This document shows, in pieces, positions 7,699 to 16,310 of a stretch of DNA of 64,000 nt. The first letter of the stretch is position 1. Every line of letters begins with the position of its first letter. The position numbers and the translations under genes are program-made. Where the stretch lies: assembly GCF_963548695.1 (NCBI RefSeq), contig NZ_CAUUWA010000004.1:1-64000 (forward strand). Reading direction: 5' to 3'. This DNA comes from an uncultured Fretibacterium sp. (GTDB lineage Bacteria > Synergistota > Synergistia > Synergistales > Aminobacteriaceae). A model generated the notes under the pieces. It saw only the letters and a program-made list of their open reading frames with translations, was not told the DNA's origin and did not search any database.

Positions 7699-9588
7699 AT
7701 GAGAAGTTTTTTCAGGGTTGCAGGCGGCGCGGCGGTACTTTGCCTTTCGTGCCTTCTGCTGTCCGGCACGGAGGCCGGAGCGAACTACCGTTTCGACGAC
7801 CTTTTCGGCCCCAGCGGCGTGGGCGCCCAGTGGATGGTGATCACCGGGGGCACGGACACGGTGGGCGACGCTGCGGCCAAGGTCCCCATGCAGGTCAGCG
7901 GGGACATCGTGAGCGACCGCAATTCCGTTGTCATCATGAACGGGCGCACGAAGGACCCCCTGGGGGATGAGGCCAACCGGGACATCCACGCGATGTTCCT
8001 GGTGCTGACGGGCGATCGGGGCTCCATGGGGGTCAACTTCGCCTACTCGGGAACCGACGACGCGGTCACCCCGGACGCTCTGTTGCTCAACTCCGTCTAC
8101 TCCGCTCAAAAAACCCCCGTGGGAAACGGCAAATACCATTTCCTGTTCATAAAAAACAGGGAGCAGGGGAAGTTCGGCAGCGTGAGGGGCAACTTCGCCT
8201 TCCACCAGAACCCCTCGTCCAGCCATCCCTCCACCCCATCCCAGACCCTTCTGGCGCCCTTCATCATCGCCAACGTCGTGGACGGCACGGCGAAGGACAA
8301 CCCCCTGTTGCTCCGGGCCATCCTGCGCGAGCCCGGAACGACGAACACGGGGGATATCGTGGCCTACGACCACTTTACGTGGGACGTGACGGACGACAAG
8401 GAGACGGAGAGCGCCCAGTGGGTGTTCGTCCCGGTCCCCGCATGGCCCGCCCCCGACAGGATTGACTACCGCCTGACCACGGAGGTCACGAACTATACGG
8501 GCGTCCGCTACGCGGTGCAGCGTTACGACAACTATGCTTGGACTCACCTGCTCCCTACCCACTGGGCCTTCGACTTACCGCGATCCCAGAGCCTCAGGGA
8601 CGTACCGCCTCAATTCCAACTGGCCGACATCAGCCACATCGCGCCCGGCCTGAAGACCGTCTACAGCCAGCGCTTCAACGTCAACGAGGGGAGCAAGGTC
8701 CCCCTGCGGCTCTACCGCGTTGACCCAGCCGATAACTTTTACGCGCTGACCCTGAACCACCGGATCATCTTCGGCTTGGATCTGGGGACGGTCGAGGCCC
8801 CTGTCTCGGGGCGGAACCCATCCGCGTGGAAGGTCACCGCCTTCAACCCCCGCGCCGCCAGCACGGACTTTCTCAAGAACGTCGCCAAGGCAATGGATGT
8901 ATCGGCCGTGAGGGCGCCCGAGGGGCGGACCGTGAACTCCGGCGTCGTCCGTAACGCCTACGTGGCCGGGGATGTCATCGCCTCCTTCGCCATCGACGCG
9001 TCTATCCCCGGCTCGGCCCGGAGGGAAGGGGCCGAGGGCCTGCTGCCCCTGCACATCACCTTCAACCTGCCCCGCACGCACCTGCTAGTGGCCCCCAAGT
9101 GGGAGGGGCTGCTCGATCAGTGGCACGAGACGGGCGACATCAAGAGCGAATTTGCGCGCGCCTTCAGCCTCTACCTGCGCAGCGGAGACGAAAACCACTG
9201 GAACCTGATCCAGGAGCTGGAGAAACAGGGGTACGACAAGCTGGTCAAGGTCTTTCTGGATGAGAAGCGCGGTGTGATCACGGTGAGCTTCATCGCCATG
9301 CTGATGGATGGCACGGGCGAGGGGAACCGCCCGGCTCTGCGCGTCGTGTCCGACAGGACGCCGACCACGGGGAACGACTTCCTGGTCCTGAGGGACGGGA
9401 CGTTCGACAACCGCTGGAACCTGACCTTCTACGCCGCCCCGGCGGACTACAAGGAAAACCCGAGCACTCCGGGGACCGGAGGCTCGGAGAAGAGCGGCGG
9501 CGGGGGCTGCGACAGCCTGGGACTTGGGATGATGGGCCTTTTGGCCGCGGCGCTGTTGATTCGTAAAAAGGAGGTAGAGAGAGGATGA
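7699..9588 (+). CDS. Exported Synerg-CTERM-tailed protein
   Basis: 629 residues. It has an N-terminal signal peptide (MRSFFRVAGGAAVLCLSCLL, cleavage near EAGA). The C-terminus carries a Gly/Ser stretch, GGGGCDSLG, a hydrophobic helix and RKKEVERG. This matches the Synerg-CTERM sorting-tail architecture of Synergistota, so the protein is predicted to cross the inner membrane and be processed or anchored by a dedicated sorting enzyme (inference from the tail class). The body is beta-rich and not recognised. A strong AGGAGG precedes the ATG. Its stop overlaps the ATG of the next CTERM protein by 4 nt (ATGA), so the two are translationally coupled and probably work together at the surface. Confidence 0.82.
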   Translation: MRSFFRVAGGAAVLCLSCLLLSGTEAGANYRFDDLFGPSGVGAQWMVITGGTDTVGDAAAKVPMQVSGDIVSDRNSVVIMNGRTKDPLGDEANRDIHAMFLVLTGDRGSMGVNFAYSGTDDAVTPDALLLNSVYSAQKTPVGNGKYHFLFIKNREQGKFGSVRGNFAFHQNPSSSHPSTPSQTLLAPFIIANVVDGTAKDNPLLLRAILREPGTTNTGDIVAYDHFTWDVTDDKETESAQWVFVPVPAWPAPDRIDYRLTTEVTNYTGVRYAVQRYDNYAWTHLLPTHWAFDLPRSQSLRDVPPQFQLADISHIAPGLKTVYSQRFNVNEGSKVPLRLYRVDPADNFYALTLNHRIIFGLDLGTVEAPVSGRNPSAWKVTAFNPRAASTDFLKNVAKAMDVSAVRAPEGRTVNSGVVRNAYVAGDVIASFAIDASIPGSARREGAEGLLPLHITFNLPRTHLLVAPKWEGLLDQWHETGDIKSEFARAFSLYLRSGDENHWNLIQELEKQGYDKLVKVFLDEKRGVITVSFIAMLMDGTGEGNRPALRVVSDRTPTTGNDFLVLRDGTFDNRWNLTFYAAPADYKENPSTPGTGGSEKSGGGGCDSLGLGMMGLLAAALLIRKKEVERG

Positions 9589-12500
9589 AGAGGTTTTTGA
9601 TCCAGGGGCTGCTGGCCTTGGCGTGCCTGTCGTTCTGCGCTGGCGCAGAGGCGGCGACGGTCGTCAACACTTTTGCCGAGCTGCGCGACGCCGTGAAGAA
9701 TCCCGACAGCCTGGATATCCAGTTGGGCGGGGACATCACGATTACCGAGGCCATTCCCGTGTCGCTGGACGCGAAGATTGACGGGGCCGGAAAAAAGCTG
9801 ATCGCGGGCGGGGCCTTCCGGCACTTCAACGTCACCGATACCCCTACGCTGGAGTTCAAGAACGTGACCTTCGACGGTGGCTCCCAAGGCGGCGGCGTCT
9901 CCATCCCCTCGGGCGGCAAGGCGACGTTTGAGGGCGGGGCCTTTGAGAGCAACAAGGCCGCGAACGGCGGTGCCGTATCGGTCGCCAGCGGCGGGGAAGC
10001 CACCTTCGACGGGACGGCCTTCAAGGGCAACCAGGCGACGGGCGACGGCGGGGCCGTCAGCGTCACCGGAACCGGCAAGGCAACGTTCACCGGGGCGATC
10101 ACCTTCACCGGAAATACGGCTACGGGCAGCGGCGGGGCCGTCCACTTGGACGGGGCGGCCGTGGAGTTTCCATCAAGCGTCAGCTTCGAGAACAACAAGG
10201 CCGCGAATGGCGGCGCGGTGGCCCTGAGTGATTCCGCTAACTCCAAAGCCACGTTCAACGGCAACGTGCTATCCCCTAACACGGCGACAGCAAACGGGGG
10301 CTCCCTCTATATCCCCGGCAGCGCGGCGGTCGTCTTCAACGCGGACCAAAGTTTCACGAACAACCGCGCGGTCAACGGCGGAGCCATTTGGGCGGCGTCC
10401 CTCGCCTTCGCCTCAGACAGGATCCTGACCTTCACCGGAAACACGGCTACGGGCAATGGCGGTGCGCTCCATGTGGACGGTACGACGACGCTGACGGGCA
10501 AGTTCATCTTCAAGACCAATGATGCGGTCAAGGGAGGCGCCATCTACGCGGGAGCCAACCTCACCGTCTCCGGAGGAACTTTTTCCGGAAATACCGCCTC
10601 CGGATCCGGCGGGGCCATCTGCGCGGCTGGGACGGTTACGGTCACCGGCGGGACCTTCGAGGCTGGCAACAAGGCTGAGGGAGCCGGATCGGATGACGGC
10701 GGCGGGGCCATCTGGGCCAATGAGATCGAGGTCGAGCCGTCCGGGAGCGACCCCGTTACCTTCGCGGGCCAGGTCGCTCGAAAGGACGGAGGCGCCCTGT
10801 TCAGTAAGAACTCCCTTTCCGCCAAAAACGCGCTGTTCACCGGCAACGAAGCGGTGACGGGCAGCGGCGGGGCCGTGATGGCTCGGGGAACCGTCACGCT
10901 GACGAGGATGGCTTTCATCGGGAACATCAGCAAACAGAAGGGCGGCGCCGTCTACGCTGGGGATACCGCCACGATCACGTCCAGCGTATTCGACGGCAAC
11001 ACAGCCAAGGGCGACGGCGGCGCGGTGGCCCTCGACAAGAGCACGGCCCATTTCAAGATGACCGCTACGGCCATGCTGGGGAACTCCGCGGGCGACTTTA
11101 CGAGCTCCGGGCAGGGCGGCGCCCTCTATCTGAACCTGAGCGCGGCGGATATAGATAGTTCTACCTTCTCCGGCAACAGCAGCCAAAGCACCTCCGACGG
11201 CCAGGGGGGCGCCGTCCGGCTTCAGGCGGTCGCCCAGTCCGCGCTGACCAACTGCACCTTCACCGGCAACACGGTGACGGGCAACACAACCAGCCAGGGC
11301 GGCGCACTTTGGTTCGGCGGTGTTGGCTCCTTCGTCCTGACCAACTGCACCCTGTCCCTGGAGAACGAGACCAAGGGCACGGGGGAGAAGCGGGGTGGCG
11401 CCTTCTACCTCAACGCCGGAAAGGCAGTTATGGCCGCGACGCTGGCAGTTGGCAACAAAGCGGAGCTTGGGGCCGACATCTTCAACGGAGGGGGAACCCT
11501 CGCCACGGGCGGCTACAACCGCATCGCCAAGTTCGGTGTGGGAACAGGCGACACGTCCTGGGCCAACCCCAACGTGAATGGCGACACCGAGACGGATCGG
11601 CAGCAGGAGGGCTGGACCTCCGCCACGTTCTTCGGTTCCAACGGCCTTGCGGACAACTCCGGCCCCGCTGTCGGCCCATCCTCGGAATCCCGCACGCTCC
11701 AGACGCTCGCATTGGACGAGGCGGGTGCCCTGGCGGCAGCCGACAGGGCGATGGACAAGATTCCCGCCTTGCTTCCCGGCTTCCCGGGAAAGGACGAGAG
11801 GGGCGTTGACCGTCCTCAGCCGGCGAACGGCAAAAAGGACATCGGGGCCTTCGAAGTGAAACAATCCGGTGGCGGTGGTGGAAATGACGACCCCGTCCTC
11901 ACAATCAAATCCATTCGGATGAGCGGCATCCCCAACACGCTGACCTCGGTCGGTCAGACTGCCACCCTGACCGCTACGGTCATCTATGTGAACGGGACGA
12001 CCTCAAACTCCGAAAAGGTCACCTGGTCCAGCAGCAACCCCAGCGTGGCGCGTATCGACGCCTTCGGCAACATCTACGCCTGCTCCGTGGGCAAGACCGT
12101 CATCAGCGTCACGGTGAACCGGCAGAAAACCGCCGCGGACTCCGCGGACCTCACCGTCCGGGAGGAGATGAGCTACACCAACGTCCACCCCGAGATCTGG
12201 AAGATGCTGGGCGAATTCAACGACCTGCTGGGCGCGCAAGGCGCAGGGCTCACCTTCGCGGCCTCCGACCCGGCGAAGGTTAAGGCCGCGACCTTCCGGA
12301 ACACCTTCCGCGAGGCGTGGGGGCTGTCGTCCGAGCAGGTGACGGCGCTGAAAAATCGTTCGGAAATCCGCTTCAGCCAGAAGACCCTCAGTTCCACTCA
12401 GGGCTGGAGCGCCTCCAAGCCTGCCATCGACGTCTCGCTCGGCGGGCGCACCCGGGGCGATATCCTGCCCCTGAAATACCGCTGGAGCCTGTCGTGGGAG

Positions 12501-12959
12501 GAGCTGAGCACGCTGATGGGGCGTAAGGTGACGCAGGTCAAAAACGCCCAGGAGCTCTCCAGTGTGCTGAAGCTGGCCTTCGTCCCCGCAAACGGGGCAG
12601 CCTACGACGTGGTGGGCGGTGAGGGAGTGTCCGCGGCGGACGCGGAGTCCAAGGGCGCGTTGAAGGTGGCGAACGGCAACAACGGCCTGACCCTGGAGCT
12701 GACCGCTTTCGTGGCCGACGCCGCAGGACCGGCCGCATCGTCGGCGAAGGGCAAGCCGCAGCTTATCGACGGGCTCCTGGTGATCCCGGACGGGACCGCC
12801 GATGGGACGATCTCGGGCGCTCTGGGGCTGCTTCAGAGGCCCGCCAGCAACGGGGGCGGGAGCGGCAGCAAGGGCGAGGGCGGCGGCGGATGCGACGCGG
12901 GAGTCAGCGGAATGATGTTGGCTCTCGTGGTAGCGTTTCTGCTGCGGAGAAAAGCTTAA
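9585..12959 (+). CDS. Exported PMP-like repeat adhesin with BIG2 domain and Synerg-CTERM
   Basis: 1124 residues. A signal peptide (MKRFLIQGLLALACLSFCAG, AEA site) is followed by a right-handed beta-helix of polymorphic-outer-membrane-protein type, residues ~50-640, with many GGA(V/I) and FxGN(T/K)A repeat motifs. A bacterial Ig-like BIG2 domain lies at about 770-860 (VTWSSSNPSVARID). A ~220-residue C-terminal domain follows. The tail is GGGGCDAGVSGMMLALVV with RRKA, a Synerg-CTERM. It is likely a surface-exposed adhesin or passenger protein. No autotransporter beta-barrel is present, so export must rely on the CTERM route. The ATG overlaps the preceding stop by 4 nt. Confidence 0.85.
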   Translation: MKRFLIQGLLALACLSFCAGAEAATVVNTFAELRDAVKNPDSLDIQLGGDITITEAIPVSLDAKIDGAGKKLIAGGAFRHFNVTDTPTLEFKNVTFDGGSQGGGVSIPSGGKATFEGGAFESNKAANGGAVSVASGGEATFDGTAFKGNQATGDGGAVSVTGTGKATFTGAITFTGNTATGSGGAVHLDGAAVEFPSSVSFENNKAANGGAVALSDSANSKATFNGNVLSPNTATANGGSLYIPGSAAVVFNADQSFTNNRAVNGGAIWAASLAFASDRILTFTGNTATGNGGALHVDGTTTLTGKFIFKTNDAVKGGAIYAGANLTVSGGTFSGNTASGSGGAICAAGTVTVTGGTFEAGNKAEGAGSDDGGGAIWANEIEVEPSGSDPVTFAGQVARKDGGALFSKNSLSAKNALFTGNEAVTGSGGAVMARGTVTLTRMAFIGNISKQKGGAVYAGDTATITSSVFDGNTAKGDGGAVALDKSTAHFKMTATAMLGNSAGDFTSSGQGGALYLNLSAADIDSSTFSGNSSQSTSDGQGGAVRLQAVAQSALTNCTFTGNTVTGNTTSQGGALWFGGVGSFVLTNCTLSLENETKGTGEKRGGAFYLNAGKAVMAATLAVGNKAELGADIFNGGGTLATGGYNRIAKFGVGTGDTSWANPNVNGDTETDRQQEGWTSATFFGSNGLADNSGPAVGPSSESRTLQTLALDEAGALAAADRAMDKIPALLPGFPGKDERGVDRPQPANGKKDIGAFEVKQSGGGGGNDDPVLTIKSIRMSGIPNTLTSVGQTATLTATVIYVNGTTSNSEKVTWSSSNPSVARIDAFGNIYACSVGKTVISVTVNRQKTAADSADLTVREEMSYTNVHPEIWKMLGEFNDLLGAQGAGLTFAASDPAKVKAATFRNTFREAWGLSSEQVTALKNRSEIRFSQKTLSSTQGWSASKPAIDVSLGGRTRGDILPLKYRWSLSWEELSTLMGRKVTQVKNAQELSSVLKLAFVPANGAAYDVVGGEGVSAADAESKGALKVANGNNGLTLELTAFVADAAGPAASSAKGKPQLIDGLLVIPDGTADGTISGALGLLQRPASNGGGSGSKGEGGGGCDAGVSGMMLALVVAFLLRRKA

Positions 12960-13139
12960 CCTTGGATAGAGGCAGCTAGTCCGTTAAGCAGACGACCGCC
13001 TTCCGTGAGGCGTTAGCCTCGCGGGGCGTGTCGGTCGCTTATGTCGATACGCGGTCCATAAGCAGACAACCAGCGAAGCGTAGCGAGCTGTGTTGGTCGC
13101 TTAGTTGCTTCATCAGAGACCGCGTATCGACGCCAGTGG
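12960..13139 (+). repeat. Palindromic repeat cluster (two divergent copies of a hairpin element)
   Basis: Copy 1 (12984-13055) has the left arm TTAAGCAGACGACCGCCT, a core hairpin CCGTGAGGC/GCCTCGCGG with loop gtta, and a right-hand hairpin GCGTGTC (13026-13032) with GATACGC (13046-13052). The same layout recurs at 49513-49585 with a different core. A second, more divergent copy begins near 13059 (AAGCAGACAACCAGC). GTCGATACGCGGT at 13043-13055 recurs inverted at 13119-13131, so the whole block can fold into a large cruciform. It separates the adhesin gene from a relic of a second CTERM tail. Confidence 0.75.
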
Positions 13140-13141
13140 GC

Positions 13142-13207
13142 GACGCGGGAGTCAGCGGACTTGCGTTGATTTTTGCAGCAGCCGTCCTTCGGAGGAAGAG
13201 GGTATAG
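13142..13207 (+). pseudogene. Relic of a second Synerg-CTERM tail
   Basis: Read from GAC at 13142, this stretch encodes DAGVSGLALIFAAAVLRRKR, then V and stop (TAG 13205-13207). That is a complete CTERM membrane helix and basic tail. The 20 bases 13140-13159 are identical to 12892-12911 in the tail of the upstream gene, and divergence follows. The codon for the conserved Cys (TGC upstream) falls on the repeat junction and reads GGC here. No start codon or ribosome site precedes it, so it is an orphaned 3' end, left by tandem duplication or by insertion of the palindromic element. Confidence 0.75.
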
Positions 13208-13247
13208 CCTCCGACTTTCGCAGCTGAGCCCTAATCTGAGCATGGAA

Positions 13248-13280
13248 CGAGGCGGCCCCAGGTAGGGCCGCCTCGTTTTT
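13248..13280 (+). terminator. Rho-independent terminator after the CTERM operon
   Basis: An 11-bp perfect stem CGAGGCGGCCC (13248-13258) and GGGCCGCCTCG (13265-13275) with a six-base loop is followed by TTTTT. It ends plus-strand transcription before the convergent pncB gene. The minus strand has only a short T run. Confidence 0.88.
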
Positions 13281-13322
13281 CAGTTTTCGGTGGAACAGAA
13301 CACGGAGCAATGTGAAATCGAA

Positions 13323-14780
13323 TCAGAGCGTCCCGTTCTGCGCCCTGCTCAGAAGCTCCATCTTCATCCGATAGTAGGCCGGGCTCATGTCGAGATAATG
13401 CCTGTGCGGGTTCTCGAAGCGCTGCTCCTCCGGCCATATCTCCGTCTCGAGCTGACGTTTTACGTAGGCCCGGATCTCCTCCAGCGGGGGGGAGGGTTTC
13501 ACCCTCCTTCCGTCCTCCATGACCAGCTCATGCATCCTTCGGGCCGTACAGCCGGAGTAGACGAAGGTCCTCCACGGCCTCTGCGGATTGACGTAAGGAT
13601 AATCCCCGCTGAAGTCGGGAGTCTCCTCCGCCAAGGTGATCAGGTCGGAGACGGCGTGGCCTTGGCCGTCATAGACGCGCCACACCTGTTTCTTCCCGGG
13701 GTTGGTTATCTTTTCGAAAGTCTCAGAGACCTTTATCTTGGGGTAGCAGGCCTTGCCCTTGTTCACGGCCACCAGCTTATAGACCGCCCCAAAGACGGGA
13801 TCGCTCCGCGCCGTAATCAACCGCTCCCCGACGCCGAAGGCGTCGATGCAGCCCCCCTGCTCCAGTATGGAGCGGATAGTGAACTCGTCCAAGCTACTGG
13901 AAGCGACGATCTTGCAATCCGTCAGACCGGCCTCGTCCAGCATCCTGCGGGCGGCCTTCGAGAGGTAGGCCAGGTCGCCGGAATCCAGACGGATGCCCTT
14001 CAAACGCTTTCCCATGGGGATGAGGACCTCCCGGGCGACCCGGATCGCGTTGGGGATGCCCGACTTGAAGACGTCGTAGGTGTCCACGAGCAGGACCGAG
14101 TTGTCCGGATAGAGCTCCGCAAACTGCTTGAACGCAGTGTACTCGTCGTCGTGATACATGACCCAGCTGTGGGCCATCGTCCCGCTGACGGGGATGCCGA
14201 ATATCTGTCCCGCCAGCAGCGTGGCGGTGCTGGCGGCCCCGCCGATGTACGCCGCCCTGGCGCCGTAGACGGCGGCATCCACGTTATGGGCGCGTCTTGC
14301 GCCGAAGTCCGCCACGGCCCGCCCCTGCGCGGCCTGCACGATCCGGTGGGTCTTCGTGGCGATCAGGGACTGATGGTTTATCTGGTTCAGGATAGCCGTC
14401 TCCACCAGCTGCGCGTCGATCAGCGACGCGCACACCGTGAGGATCGGCTCGTTGGGGTACATGACGCTGCCCTCCGGCATGGCCGTCACGGTTCCGCGGA
14501 AGCGGTAATCCTCCAGCCATTCCAAGAACCTCTCCTCGTAGATATCGAGCGAGCGCAGGTAATCGATGTCCGCCCTTTCGAAATGAATATTCTCCAGGTA
14601 ATCGAGCACCTGCTCCAGGCCCGCGAAGATGGCGAAGCCGCCCCCATCGGGGTTCCTCCGGTAGAACACGTCAAACGTAGCCGGTCCGTCGGCGCTCCCG
14701 CCGCCGAAGTACCCGTTGGCCATGGTCATCTCGTACAGGTCCATCATCATGGAGATATTGCGCGGTTCAAACTGCGTCAT
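13323..14780 (-). CDS. pncB: Nicotinate phosphoribosyltransferase
   Basis: A 485-residue cytoplasmic enzyme of the NAD salvage (Preiss-Handler) pathway: nicotinate + PRPP (+ATP) to nicotinate mononucleotide. Family features include RNISMMMDLYEMTMANGYF near the N-terminus, the YRRNPDGGGFAIFAGLEQ segment, FGARRAH with the phosphoribosyl-binding region, GTMAHSWVM, and the RLDSGDL motif in the barrel. The start at 14780 (ATG) is preceded by GGGGGTG. An upstream GTG at 14813 would add 11 residues. It is convergent with the CTERM operon and lies just downstream of the Rrf2 regulator on the same strand. Confidence 0.93.
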   Translation of the reverse strand: MTQFEPRNISMMMDLYEMTMANGYFGGGSADGPATFDVFYRRNPDGGGFAIFAGLEQVLDYLENIHFERADIDYLRSLDIYEERFLEWLEDYRFRGTVTAMPEGSVMYPNEPILTVCASLIDAQLVETAILNQINHQSLIATKTHRIVQAAQGRAVADFGARRAHNVDAAVYGARAAYIGGAASTATLLAGQIFGIPVSGTMAHSWVMYHDDEYTAFKQFAELYPDNSVLLVDTYDVFKSGIPNAIRVAREVLIPMGKRLKGIRLDSGDLAYLSKAARRMLDEAGLTDCKIVASSSLDEFTIRSILEQGGCIDAFGVGERLITARSDPVFGAVYKLVAVNKGKACYPKIKVSETFEKITNPGKKQVWRVYDGQGHAVSDLITLAEETPDFSGDYPYVNPQRPWRTFVYSGCTARRMHELVMEDGRRVKPSPPLEEIRAYVKRQLETEIWPEEQRFENPHRHYLDMSPAYYRMKMELLSRAQNGTL

Positions 14781-14859
14781 GGGCTTCACCCCCATTTTGT
14801 TCTGCCCAACCACGGTCCGCCTTGCGTTTCCCCGGCGCCTTCCCGGGGGACGACCAGGG

Positions 14860-15336
14860 TCAGGCGGACAGTTGTTCCTGCCCCTTCGGGAGCCCCGGAT
14901 GCGGAGAGGGACGCTCTCTTTTATCGAGCTTCAAAAACACCGCGTCCAGTGTCGTACCGGAGAGATAGTCCAAAAAACGTCGCGCCGAGTTCTCCAAGAC
15001 GCTATCGAAGATGCAGTCCCGGAAAGGGCACTGCGCGCAGCACGAGCACAGCGCCGCCGAAGGATCGGGGACGCCGTCGATCGCCTTATAGATCGCCATG
15101 AGCGATATCCGGGAGGGCGCGAGCTTCAGTTCGAAACCGCCCCCCACCCCCCGCACGGAGCGTACCAGCCCCGCGCGGGCCAGCCTCTGAAAGACCTTCG
15201 TCAGATGAGCCTCGGAGACCCCCAGGGTCTGGGCCATGTCCCGGGCGTTGAGTCGGCGTCCCGACGCGGCCAGAAGGCCCATGCCGTGCACGCCGAGCGA
15301 GACGGCCTCCGATATGGCGATAACGCTGCCCAGCAC
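14860..15336 (-). CDS. Rrf2-family transcriptional regulator with Cys cluster
   Basis: A 158-residue winged-helix regulator of the Rrf2/IscR family. Its DNA-binding helix region is NARDMAQTLGVSEAHLTKVF (about 30-49), followed by the wing motif RGVGGGFEL. A cysteine-rich loop (C97, C99, C100, C103, C108) occupies the place where family members bind an Fe-S cluster, so it probably senses redox state, iron or NO. The start is GTG at 15336 with GGGAGGCG upstream. It precedes pncB on the same strand by 79 bp, so it may control NAD salvage, though targets cannot be read from sequence. Confidence 0.88.
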   Translation of the reverse strand: MLGSVIAISEAVSLGVHGMGLLAASGRRLNARDMAQTLGVSEAHLTKVFQRLARAGLVRSVRGVGGGFELKLAPSRISLMAIYKAIDGVPDPSAALCSCCAQCPFRDCIFDSVLENSARRFLDYLSGTTLDAVFLKLDKRERPSPHPGLPKGQEQLSA

Positions 15337-15663
15337 AAAAACGCCTCCCGTTCGAAGATCGCCCCGAAACTACAGCCTATTCACTATTTCGGAGTCGGTT
15401 TACCTCTACCGCATCCTATCATAGCACAGAGCGTTCCCAGAGGTCACCGCAAACTTCCCCCAGGCATGGCACGGGGGGACGCGCACGCCCGCCAAAAATC
15501 GACATGGGAGCTTCGTCAGATCCAGTATAGCAAAAGCCAGGACCATTACGGCAGAGGTTATCACTTGGAAAGCCAGGGGCGTGTTCCCAAAATCGCAGGA
15601 AAGGGCTTTTTTTATCCCCTCTCGCCCCCTACTGTTGCAGTTGACTTGACAATCTAGCAGACT
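15337..15663. other. Non-coding gap with an orphan IS30-like end
   Basis: No gene is supported here. TGTTGCAGTTGACTTGACAA at 15633-15652, continuing to 15658, matches 22 of 26 bases with 38569-38594. That second site lies where an IS30-type transposase remnant ends, so this is read as a solitary insertion-sequence end. The segment near 15370-15425 lies upstream of the Rrf2 gene and probably holds its minus-strand promoter (TATGAT is a weak -10 candidate). Confidence 0.5.
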
Positions 15664-15695
15664 AAAAAAACAAGAGGCCCCGAGCCGGGGCCTCT
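15664..15695 (-). terminator. Rho-independent terminator of the threonine operon
   Basis: The 10-bp stem AGAGGCCCCG (15673-15682) pairs with CGGGGCCTCT (15686-15695). On the minus strand the stem is followed by G and then seven T residues (15670-15664). It lies 40 bp beyond the stop of the ACT-domain gene. Confidence 0.88.
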
Positions 15696-15734
15696 CATCC
15701 GTTCTGTGCGTTTTGAGGGTTGTTCTGCGGCCTT

Positions 15735-16217
15735 CTAAAGGATGGCCTCGACGTCGAAGGCCCTCTGCAGCGCCGCGACGGCCCGCTCCACGGCGGTCGC
15801 ATCGACGACGCAGGTGACCGCGAAGGCGCTCGACGTGATCATCTCGATGTTCACGTTCACGGACGCCAGGGTGGCGAACATCCTGGCCGTGACCTCCGGG
15901 GTCGAGGAGAGCTCCTGTCCCTGGATGGAGAGGCTGGCCACCTCCGTGTTGAAGGAGACCCCCTGGGCCTTGATCGCCTCGGCGGCCGTCCGGCAGACGG
16001 GGATGGCGTCGTCCAGACGGTCCTTGCGGATCAGAAAGGTCATGTCCGTCATCCCGCCGCGCATGTTGTTCTGGACGATCATCTCCACGCCCACGTTCCT
16101 CTCGGCCAGGGCAGAGAATACTCTGGCCGCGACCCCCGGCAGGTCGGGGACGCCCAGTAGGATGATGCGCGCGCAGCCACGGTCGAGCCGGATGCTCTCG
16201 ATAATTGAATTCGTCAT
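15735..16217 (-). CDS. Stand-alone aspartokinase-type ACT-domain protein
   Basis: 160 residues made only of the paired ACT domains that form the regulatory C-terminus of aspartate kinase. The first repeat reads LLGVPDLPGVAARVFSALAE then VEMIVQN. The second ends in TARMFATLASVNVNIEMIT and CVVDATAVERAV. No kinase domain is present. It closes the thrC-thrB operon, so it is probably a regulatory subunit or threonine/lysine sensor for a separately encoded kinase (inference). The ATG at 16217 follows AGGTGAG. An in-frame upstream extension to 16274 lacks homology and is not used. Confidence 0.85.
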   Translation of the reverse strand: MTNSIIESIRLDRGCARIILLGVPDLPGVAARVFSALAERNVGVEMIVQNNMRGGMTDMTFLIRKDRLDDAIPVCRTAAEAIKAQGVSFNTEVASLSIQGQELSSTPEVTARMFATLASVNVNIEMITSSAFAVTCVVDATAVERAVAALQRAFDVEAIL

Positions 16218-16310
16218 GGGTCTCTCACCTCGTTTTTTTTCTTCGGTTCCGGCACCCCGGCTCCCCCATGCCACCTGGCGAGGCGGGAAGGAAAAGCCGG
16301 GAAAAGGGCC

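Noticed and set aside
12984..13131. Possible CRISPR-like repeat cluster
   Set aside because: The repeats are palindromic, divergent and not regularly spaced by unique spacers, and there are no cas genes.
15646..15651. TTGACA as a plus-strand promoter
   Set aside because: No -10 hexamer lies 16-18 bases downstream, and the sequence belongs to the IS30-like end.
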